From contig JAUYEG010000175.1 of assembly GCA_030691505.1 (NCBI GenBank), positions 1 through 49,544 on the forward strand: 49,544 nucleotides of DNA. Direction: 5' to 3'. Each line of letters starts with the position of its first letter. Within the stretch, counting starts at the first letter, position 1. Shown one piece after another: positions 43,978 to 49,544 of this stretch. The position numbers and the translations under genes are program-made. Origin of the DNA: Bacillota bacterium (lineage in GTDB: Bacteria; Bacillota; Sulfobacillia; JAUYEG01). Below the pieces are notes generated by a model. It was not told where the DNA came from. It ran no database searches and saw only the letters and a program-made list of their open reading frames with translations.

Positions 43978-45246
43978 ATGCGCCGGGTGTACCTTGATCA
44001 CGCCGCCACCACCCCGGTGCGCGAGGAAGTCGCCCGGGCGATGCTCAACTTCATGGTCGAGGACTTCGGAAACCCATCCAGCGTCCACTCCTGGGGCCGG
44101 GTGGCCCACGAGGCCATGGAGCAAAGCCGTGCCAATGTGGCGCGCCTGCTTGGCTGTCGCCCTACGGAAGTGGTCTTCACCAGCGGCGGGACAGAGGGCG
44201 ATAACCTGGCGATCATGGGCGTGGCTTTCGCCCGCAAAGACAGCCACAACCACATCATTGTCAGCCAAATCGAGCACCACGCGGTGCTGCACACCTGCGA
44301 GTACCTCGAGGGACATGGTTTCGAGGTAACCTACCTGCCCGTTGATGGGGACGGTCTCGTCGACCCGGATGACGTGCGCCGGGCGATCACGCCGCGCACG
44401 TCCCTGGTCTCCGTCATGCACGGCAACAACGAGGTCGGCACCGTCGAGCCCATCGCCGAGATCGGCCGGATCACCCGCGAGGCCGGGGTGTACCTGCATA
44501 CCGATGCTGTCCAGAGCGCGGGCAAGATACCGATCAACGTGCAGGAGATGAATGTTGACCTCATGACCGTCTCCGCCCACAAGATGTACGGGCCCAAGGG
44601 TGCCGGCGCGCTTTATATCCGGCGCGGCACCAGGCTTCAGCCTCTGCAGCACGGCGGCGGGCATGAGCGCAAGATGCGTGCCGGGACCGAGAACGTGCCC
44701 GGAATCGTCGGCCTGGGCGTTGCCGCGGCCCTGGCCTATGACGAGTTGGACGAGATCCCGCGCGGTATGACCGTCCTGCGCGACCGGCTGATCGCTGGAC
44801 TGCTGTCCATCCCCCGCTCTCGCCTAAACGGCCATCCGTCGAGGCGCCTGCCGCACAACGCCAACGTGAGCTTCGGGGACATCGAGGGCGAGTCGGTGCT
44901 GCTGGCGCTGGACATGGTCGGCGTCGCGGCCTCGACCGGCTCGGCGTGTACGTCAAGCGCCCTGACCCCCTCGCACGTCCTGGTCGCGATGGGTCTCAGC
45001 CATCAGGAGGCTCAGGCAAGCGTTCGCATGACGCTGGGCCGGGTCACCACCGCCGAGGACGTCGACTACGTGCTCTCACGCATGGGCCCGATCGTTCGCC
45101 GCCTGCGGGCGATGTCGCCCTTGGCCGAGGGGTCGCTGGCTCCCCGGGAAGCGGAGACGGCTGCATCCGGGGCGCACCTGCAACACGCCGCGGATTTGGA
45201 CAAACCTGGTTGCGACTGTAGCGGAGACAAGGGGGTCCGGCGGTGA
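43978..45246 (+). CDS. iscS: Cysteine desulfurase (NifS/IscS type)
   Basis: Class V PLP enzyme that moves sulfur from cysteine to the IscU scaffold. YLDHAATTPV at the N-terminus, TSGGTEGDNLA, LHTDAVQSAGKIP, PLP lysine in VSAHKMYGPKG, and the persulfide cysteine on the loop STGSACTSSALTPSHV. Two starts are well supported: ATG 43978 (MRRVYLDHAATT, the family start, AGGAGG 8 bases upstream) and GTG 43942 (GAGGAGGT 7 bases upstream), which adds 12 residues. The C-terminal 45 residues extend beyond the family and contain C-D-C (PGCDCSGDK). Overlaps iscU by GTGA. Confidence 0.94.
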   Translation: MRRVYLDHAATTPVREEVARAMLNFMVEDFGNPSSVHSWGRVAHEAMEQSRANVARLLGCRPTEVVFTSGGTEGDNLAIMGVAFARKDSHNHIIVSQIEHHAVLHTCEYLEGHGFEVTYLPVDGDGLVDPDDVRRAITPRTSLVSVMHGNNEVGTVEPIAEIGRITREAGVYLHTDAVQSAGKIPINVQEMNVDLMTVSAHKMYGPKGAGALYIRRGTRLQPLQHGGGHERKMRAGTENVPGIVGLGVAAALAYDELDEIPRGMTVLRDRLIAGLLSIPRSRLNGHPSRRLPHNANVSFGDIEGESVLLALDMVGVAASTGSACTSSALTPSHVLVAMGLSHQEAQASVRMTLGRVTTAEDVDYVLSRMGPIVRRLRAMSPLAEGSLAPREAETAASGAHLQHAADLDKPGCDCSGDKGVRR

Positions 45247-45800
45247 GTAAGGAGCTTTATACGGACAAGGTAATGGACCATTTCATGAACCCGCGCAATG
45301 TGGGCGAGATACCGGACGCCGATGGGGTGGGGCAGGTCGGCAACCCCGTCTGCGGCGACGTGATGCGCATCTACCTCAAGATCGACGGCGGTAGGATCCA
45401 GGATGTCAAGTTTAAGACCTTTGGCTGCGGTGCCGCGATTGCCACGAGCAGCATCATCACCGAGATGGTCAAGGGGATGACGGTGGGGGATGCGCTCGAG
45501 GTTTCCAACCGGCACGTCGCGGATGCTCTCGGCGGGCTCCCCCCGCGCAAGATGCACTGCTCCAATCTGGCGGCCGACGCCCTGCTTGCCGCTGTCAACG
45601 ACTACCGCGTCAAGCACGGGCTATCCCAGATCGGCGAGCCGGCGGGCCACGGCGCACACCAGCACGAACATGACGCCGCGGACGCGGACGATGCCGAGGC
45701 AGGACGGCCCCCGTGTACCCTGCGAGTTGACGGCAAGTGCGTTGATCCGCAGGCCGGCGGGGTGCCGGCCCGCAAGGCCAGGATCGCCGGCGGCGGATAG
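45243..45800 (+). CDS. iscU: Iron-sulfur scaffold IscU, with His/Cys-rich tail
   Basis: Scaffold on which [2Fe-2S] and [4Fe-4S] clusters are built. The three ligand cysteines and the assisting Asp are present: NPVCGD (C37, D39), FGCGAA (C62), MHCSNLA (H105, C106), in a 125-residue core of normal length. A 55-residue tail follows, with HGAHQHEHDAADADD and then two cysteines in PPCTLRVDGKCVD, which could bind metal. Start GTG 45243 overlaps the iscS stop. mnmA, which often follows in Firmicutes, is absent here. Confidence 0.94.
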   Translation: MSKELYTDKVMDHFMNPRNVGEIPDADGVGQVGNPVCGDVMRIYLKIDGGRIQDVKFKTFGCGAAIATSSIITEMVKGMTVGDALEVSNRHVADALGGLPPRKMHCSNLAADALLAAVNDYRVKHGLSQIGEPAGHGAHQHEHDAADADDAEAGRPPCTLRVDGKCVDPQAGGVPARKARIAGGG

Positions 45801-45923
45801 CCGTCACCATGGAAAACCTAGCCCACAGGTAGTCCAGGGCCCCGGGATCCCACAGGTCTCCCCGCGGTCCCTCTTTTCGCCTGCTACGTGTTTCTTGCCA
45901 CCGACTAACACTTCTTGTCCACC

Positions 45924-45952
45924 TTGCCACGATGGACAGGCTGGCCTATAAT
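45924..45952 (+). promoter_or_regulatory. Near-consensus sigma-A promoter for the four-gene membrane operon
   Basis: TTGCCA at 45924-45929, a 17-base spacer, and a perfect TATAAT at 45947-45952. This is the best promoter match in the window. Transcription would start near 45959, leaving an untranslated leader of about 210 bases. Confidence 0.8.
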
Positions 45953-46167
45953 CCTCTTAAGCGAGATTCGCATCCTGCCGCGCCTTCATTCCACCACACG
46001 CTCCGTCTCGCCGGGACCTCTGTAGCGCACTGTTCACTCTATGAGAGCACTTCTGGGGGTGGTAGCCTCTACGTATCGTTAGCCCGCCGTGCCGGAGTAA
46101 CTTCTATACCGCTGGGGCATGGACCACATTCTGCCCCCGCGGAGATCACGGTTGGAGGTGATTTGGT
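45953..46167 (+). other. Untranslated leader of the membrane operon
   Basis: No gene is visible in the 367 bases between iscU and the first membrane gene beyond the promoter. The leader is AT-richer than the coding regions. GGGGCA (46114-46119) pairs with TGCCCC (46132-46137) across a 12-base loop, 16 bases before the GGAGGTGAT ribosome binding site at 46154-46162. No known riboswitch pattern and no T-run are seen, but its length leaves room for regulation. Confidence 0.5.
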
Positions 46168-46935
46168 TTGCAGTTGATTGCGGGTCGTCTTACCCATCTG
46201 GTGTGGTTTGTGATCTTCACCGCCTCCCTCTCCTTCTACATCAAGCGCGGCCGTCGGATCGCCGAGCTCCCGATCCGCAGAGTTGCAGGATTGGACGCAT
46301 TGGACGAAGCGATCGGGCGTGCAACGGAAATGGGCATGGGTGTTCACTACACCATGGGCCTGCAGGATTTCGAGGCCCAGACCTTCGCTTCGTTTGAGAT
46401 CCTGCGCTATACGGCAGGACTCACCGCCAAGATGGACGTGCCCCTGATCGTCAGCAACTACCGGCCGCAGGTACATCCGGTGACCGAGGAAGTCGTCCGC
46501 GGCGCATATGTCCTGGCCGGGAAGCCCGACGCCTATCAGGCTGACAACGTGCGTTTCCTTTCCGATCAGCAGCTTGCCTATGCCAGCGGTGTGGTCGGCA
46601 TTCTCGAACGGGAACGCATCGCGGCCAACCTCATGTTCGGCAACTTCTACGCCGAGTCCCTGATCTTCGCCGAGGTCGGGCAGAAGATGGGGTGTATTCA
46701 GGTCACCGGCACCGCCAACACGCACCAGCTGCCGTTCTTCACAGCCGTATGTGACTACTGCCTGATCGGTGAGGAGCTGTACGCCGCCGGGGCCTACCTG
46801 TCACGCAACCCGGTTCAGGTCGGCAGCCTGATGGCTCAGGATGTTGGGAAGCTCTTAGCCTTGCTCTTCATCACCGTCGGCACCGTGCTCAGCAGCTTTG
46901 GGCAAAAATGGCTGACCGATCTGGTTAAGAAGTAG
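46168..46935 (+). CDS. Unknown membrane-anchored protein A (TM-soluble-TM)
   Basis: A 255-residue protein I cannot firmly assign (possibly DUF6754-type, by memory only). N-terminal transmembrane helix (about 8-25), a soluble alpha/beta domain of about 190 residues, and a C-terminal helix (about 227-247, KLLALLFITVGTVLSSFG). The soluble domain has GMGVHYTMG, VPLIVSNYRP, MFGNFYAES and a glycine motif TGTANTHQLP. TTG 46168 follows GGAGGTGAT with a 5-base spacer. First of four tightly spaced genes (gaps 27, 34 and 17 bases). Protein C, two genes on, has the same layout and a matching TG-x7-P motif. Confidence 0.75.
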   Translation: MQLIAGRLTHLVWFVIFTASLSFYIKRGRRIAELPIRRVAGLDALDEAIGRATEMGMGVHYTMGLQDFEAQTFASFEILRYTAGLTAKMDVPLIVSNYRPQVHPVTEEVVRGAYVLAGKPDAYQADNVRFLSDQQLAYASGVVGILERERIAANLMFGNFYAESLIFAEVGQKMGCIQVTGTANTHQLPFFTAVCDYCLIGEELYAAGAYLSRNPVQVGSLMAQDVGKLLALLFITVGTVLSSFGQKWLTDLVKK

Positions 46936-46962
46936 CGGCTGGATTTGGGGAGGTGAAAACGG

Positions 46963-47589
46963 TTGTTTCATAAGGAACAGATACCCATACTGATCAGCCT
47001 TACGGCCGGGGCGATCATGATTTTCGATTTCTTTGTAAAACAGGCCACTATCGCGAATATGGCCAGCCAAGCCCTCAAATGGAATATCATTATCGCCGCT
47101 TTCGCCACCGCCCTCGGCGGGGCCAACCTTCTGCGCATCCACAGCCGCCGGATCAGCCGGCGTACCGCGCGCTGGCACTTGAGCGTCCTGCTGGTCGCGT
47201 CGATGGTTATCTACGCTGCGGTTGGGGTCACGCAAGGTCCTCAGGGAGTGAACTACCAGTTCCTGTGGCAAAACCTCTTTAGCCCGCTGAGCGCGACCAT
47301 GTTCTCCCTCAATGCTTTCTTCATCGCCTCGGCCGCGGTGCGGGCCTTCCGCATCAGGACGATCCAGGCAGCGATTCTCATGGTCTGCGCGTTTGCCGTG
47401 ATGATCGGCAACACCGGCGTGGGCGTGGCGCTATGGGACGGCTTTCCGAAATCGGGCCAGTGGGTAATGAACATCGTTAACGTCGCAGGCATGCGGGGCA
47501 TCGTCATCGGTGCCGCACTGGGCGCCATGGGAATCAGCCTACGGGTTATCCTTGGCCTCGAGCGCGGGCACCTGTCGGGCGTCGAGTGA
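46963..47589 (+). CDS. Unknown six-helix membrane protein B
   Basis: A 208-residue integral membrane protein with about six helices (near 7-25, 39-57, 72-90, 105-128, 134-152, 175-196). The last helix is glycine-rich (VIGAALGAMGISLRVI), followed by the short cytoplasmic-type tail LGLERGHLSG. Loops are basic (RIHSRRISRRTAR). No transporter or enzyme signature recognised. TTG 46963 follows GGGGAGGTGAAAA. Size and helix count match protein D at the end of the operon, suggesting A-B and C-D are parallel pairs. Confidence 0.75.
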   Translation: MFHKEQIPILISLTAGAIMIFDFFVKQATIANMASQALKWNIIIAAFATALGGANLLRIHSRRISRRTARWHLSVLLVASMVIYAAVGVTQGPQGVNYQFLWQNLFSPLSATMFSLNAFFIASAAVRAFRIRTIQAAILMVCAFAVMIGNTGVGVALWDGFPKSGQWVMNIVNVAGMRGIVIGAALGAMGISLRVILGLERGHLSGVE

Positions 47590-47623
47590 TGCGATCGCGT
47601 GTATGGGGAGGTGCAGTTAACGC

Positions 47624-48448
47624 ATGAGATTCTTCATCTGGTTTGAGAACCTCGACCGGCGGATTCTCTATCTCCTGGTCGTGGCTACCCTGTTTTACCC
47701 GTTGATGCGGCCGCTCGGATTGCCGGTCGGACTCAGCGAGACGACCCAGGTTGCCTACGACACCATCGAGAGACTCCAGCCGGGGGATATCGCCCTGCTT
47801 TCGCCGTCTTACACGCCGGGCACGATTGCTGAGAACCTGCCGCAGACCGTGGTCTTTGCCCGGCACCTCATGAAGAGAGGCGTGCGCATCGTCGGCGTCG
47901 CAACCCGGCCTGACGCAGCCATGTTCAATGATCAGGTCCTCAAGACCTGGGCGCCCGTCTACGGCTACGAATACGGGCGCGATTACGTCGTGCTGCCCTT
48001 TATGGCCGGCGACGAGTCATACATCATTTCCATGGGCCGGGTACCCTTCAGCGAACTTCACCCGGTGGACTTCTACGGCAATTCCACTGTGGGGACCGTG
48101 GTTGATGACATCAAGACGGTGTACGACATCGATTGCGTCGTCGACATGCTCACCGGAGACTCGCTGACCTGGTATATTAGGCAGCTCAACGCGTCTTTCG
48201 GCACTGTGGTCACCGGCGGCAGCACCGCCGTCGGAGTTCCGGGCCTGATGGTCTACTATGCCTCGGGGCAGCTTTCCGGCCTCTTGGGCGGGCTCAAGGG
48301 GGCGGCCGAGTACGAAGTGCTGGCCAACACGCCGGGCACCGCGGCGTCGGGCATGGATGCCCAGTCGCTGTCCCACCTGCTAATCGTGTTCTTTGTTCTG
48401 ATCGGCAACGTCGCCTATCTGGCTAGGCGAAAAGCAGCCGAGCAGTAG
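47624..48448 (+). CDS. Unknown membrane-anchored protein C (TM-soluble-TM)
   Basis: A 274-residue protein: transmembrane helix near 14-33, a soluble domain of about 200 residues, C-terminal helix (about 251-270). The soluble part has PGDIALLSPSYTPGTIAENLP, MKRGVRIVGVATRPDAAMFN and TGGSTAVGVPGLMVYYASG, which read as alternating strand and helix, Rossmann-like. No catalytic motif recognised. ATG 47624 follows GGGGAGGTG. It resembles protein A in layout and in the TG-x7-P glycine motif near the same place, but overall identity is low by eye. Confidence 0.75.
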   Translation: MRFFIWFENLDRRILYLLVVATLFYPLMRPLGLPVGLSETTQVAYDTIERLQPGDIALLSPSYTPGTIAENLPQTVVFARHLMKRGVRIVGVATRPDAAMFNDQVLKTWAPVYGYEYGRDYVVLPFMAGDESYIISMGRVPFSELHPVDFYGNSTVGTVVDDIKTVYDIDCVVDMLTGDSLTWYIRQLNASFGTVVTGGSTAVGVPGLMVYYASGQLSGLLGGLKGAAEYEVLANTPGTAASGMDAQSLSHLLIVFFVLIGNVAYLARRKAAEQ

Positions 48449-48465
48449 GACGGAGGTGAGATGCG

Positions 48466-49068
48466 TTGAGTACTAACGTAGGAGTCTGGATCGCCGCCAT
48501 CGGCACGCTGGCGTGTTACAGCTACCTGTACAAGGACAACCTGGCGTATCAGATCATGGAACACGTCTTTATCGGCATCTCCGCGGCCCACGCGATGGTC
48601 ATGGGTTATCAAAACATCAAGACCATGGCCTGGGCCCCTATGGTCAAGGGCAATTCGGTCTGGGCCATTTCCATGCTTCTGGGCCTGTTGCTCTACACGC
48701 GCTTCTTTAAGGGCTACGGTTGGCTGAGCCGCTATCCCCTGTCCTTCATGATGGGCATTGGCGGAGGGGTGGCCTTCCGGGGCGCGCTTGACGGCCAGTT
48801 CGTAGCCCAGATCCGCGCCACCATGGTGCCGATCACAAACATCAACCAGTTGCTGCTGTTCATCGGCGTGGTCGGCAGCCTTACGTATTTCCTCTTCGGC
48901 CCCTGGAGCCGGACGGCGATCGCACGTCACGTAAGCACAATTGGTATCTACACAATGATGGGCGCCTTCGGCGCCGCCTACGGCAACACGGTCATGGCCC
49001 GCATGTCGCTGGTCATCGGCCGGCTGCAGTACCTCTTCGGCACGTGGATTCCGATCCTTCCCAAGTAA
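48466..49068 (+). CDS. Unknown six-helix membrane protein D
   Basis: A 200-residue integral membrane protein with about six helices (near 4-22, 28-46, 57-77, 88-106, 124-145, 155-175). The last helix is glycine-rich (MMGAFGAAYGNTVMARM), then SLVIGRLQYLFG, echoing the end of protein B. No known family signature. TTG 48466 follows CGGAGGTGAGATGCG. Last gene of the operon; a 17-bp hairpin starts 5 bases after its stop. Confidence 0.75.
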   Translation: MSTNVGVWIAAIGTLACYSYLYKDNLAYQIMEHVFIGISAAHAMVMGYQNIKTMAWAPMVKGNSVWAISMLLGLLLYTRFFKGYGWLSRYPLSFMMGIGGGVAFRGALDGQFVAQIRATMVPITNINQLLLFIGVVGSLTYFLFGPWSRTAIARHVSTIGIYTMMGAFGAAYGNTVMARMSLVIGRLQYLFGTWIPILPK

Positions 49069-49073
49069 GCCTG

Positions 49074-49111
49074 AGGCACCCCTCCCGGCCTTCGGGCCGG
49101 GAGGGGTGCCT
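49074..49111. terminator. 17-bp perfect hairpin ending the membrane operon
   Basis: Arms 49074-49090 and 49095-49111 pair perfectly around the tetraloop TTCG, a very stable UUCG-type loop. No T-run follows on the plus strand, so it may work in both directions between the operon and the convergent M20 remnant. Confidence 0.75.
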
Positions 49112-49162
49112 GGACGGACTAACGTACCGCTGGACGTCCATCCGTACAGCGCAGCGCCTGTT

Positions 49163-49544
49163 CTACTGTCCGCCTTGGCCCGCAAGGTACGCCCTCGCGA
49201 ACCCGACATACATCGCCGTCGCCACGCCCAGGCAGTCCTCGTCGATGTCAAACTGCGGGTGATGGTTGGGATAGATGATTCCTTTAGCCGGATTGCCCGA
49301 GCCGATGCCGACGACCCGGCACGCGCTCTTGGAAGAAAGAGAAGTCCTCGCTGCCCATCACCGGACCTCGGCGCGGCAGGCCAGCGGCCTCCGGGAGCGA
49401 TTCCCCGAGCTTCCAGCTCAACTCGTGATCGCGGCCCGCGTGCGGGCGACGGAAGCGGTGCGAAGCGCCCTTGCCTTGCAACGGAAGGGCCGCAAGGTAT
49501 CCCGCCCTGCCGCCGGACTCCTCCCGATTCGCTACGATGCCAGG
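49163..49544 (-). pseudogene. Decayed M20D amidohydrolase (hippurate hydrolase-like), C-terminal part
   Basis: Read on the minus strand, three pieces of an M20D peptidase are recognisable. First, lid-domain-like GKGASHRFRRPHAGRD, near the window edge. Second, in the same frame, PVMGSEDFSFFQERVPG, the C-terminal metal-ligand motif. Third, in a different frame, GNPAKGIIYPNHHPQFDID and the normal family end GFARAYLAGQGGQ-stop at 49163. The first two lie far too close, so more than 100 residues are missing, and a frameshift near 49300-49315 separates the second and third. In the undamaged family GSEDF and HHP are one continuous frame. An error in the sequence could explain the frameshift but not the deletion. 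Confidence 0.7.

Noticed and set aside
46114-46137. Terminator in the membrane operon leader
   Set aside because: The six-base-pair stem has a 12-base loop and is not followed by a T-run; a full operon with good ribosome binding sites follows.

Overview
The window looks like chromosome from a high-GC, probably anaerobic member of the Firmicutes (Clostridia, in the broad Moorella/Desulfotomaculum/Pelotomaculum area). The evidence is strong GGAGG-type ribosome binding sites, heavy use of GTG and TTG starts, a selenocysteine tRNA next to selB, and a block running secD-secF ... relA-dtd-MBL hydrolase ... hisS-aspS ... rarA-iscR-iscS-iscU that I recall from those groups. This is inference from gene content; no rRNA gene is present to fix the taxonomy. 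I see no CRISPR array, insertion sequence, phage gene or integron.

Layout, left to right. 1-5.0 kb: tail of an unidentified gene, cysteine synthase on the minus strand, then a divergent two-gene heterodimeric ABC exporter. 5.0-7.3 kb (minus): methyltransferase, small ferritin-like protein, family 4 glycosyltransferase. 7.5-11.1 kb (minus): an operon of alanine/serine-glyoxylate aminotransferase, a DapA-superfamily aldolase whose active-site residues look like 4-hydroxy-2-oxoglutarate aldolase, hypoxanthine phosphoribosyltransferase and D-amino-acid transaminase. 11.3-16.6 kb (plus): a GlmL/MutL-like ASKHA ATPase, an unrecognised partner with sandwich-hybrid and KOW-like segments, an MFS transporter and a single short-chain CHR transporter. 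16.6-17.2 kb: two tiny membrane-type ORFs with strong ribosome binding sites. 17.2-22.8 kb: a collagen-like membrane protein (minus), thioredoxin reductase, thioredoxin, tRNA-Sec, SelB and an HD-domain protein.

22.9-33.4 kb is the core secD-secF, chelatase-type AAA+/VWA pair, LapA-like protein, relA, dtd and MBL hydrolase run. 33.4-36.9 kb holds a secreted zinc carboxypeptidase with calcium-binding loops and, convergent to it, a CPBP-family membrane protein that has lost its catalytic residues. 37.1-45.8 kb: hisS, aspS, a 6S RNA, threonine aldolase, rarA and the iscR-iscS-iscU iron-sulfur operon. 45.9-49.1 kb: an operon of four membrane proteins I cannot assign, behind a near-consensus sigma-A promoter and closed by a 17-bp hairpin. 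The last 0.4 kb is a decayed M20 amidohydrolase remnant.

The best candidates for undescribed biology are (i) the four-gene membrane operon at 46.2-49.1 kb, which reads as a duplicated (TM-soluble-TM protein + six-TM protein) module; (ii) the GlmL-like ATPase with its sandwich/KOW partner; (iii) the two micro-ORFs at 16.8-17.1 kb; and (iv) a recurring pattern of short in-frame tandem repeats that give low-complexity Gly/Pro/Ser-rich insertions or tails in at least six genes.
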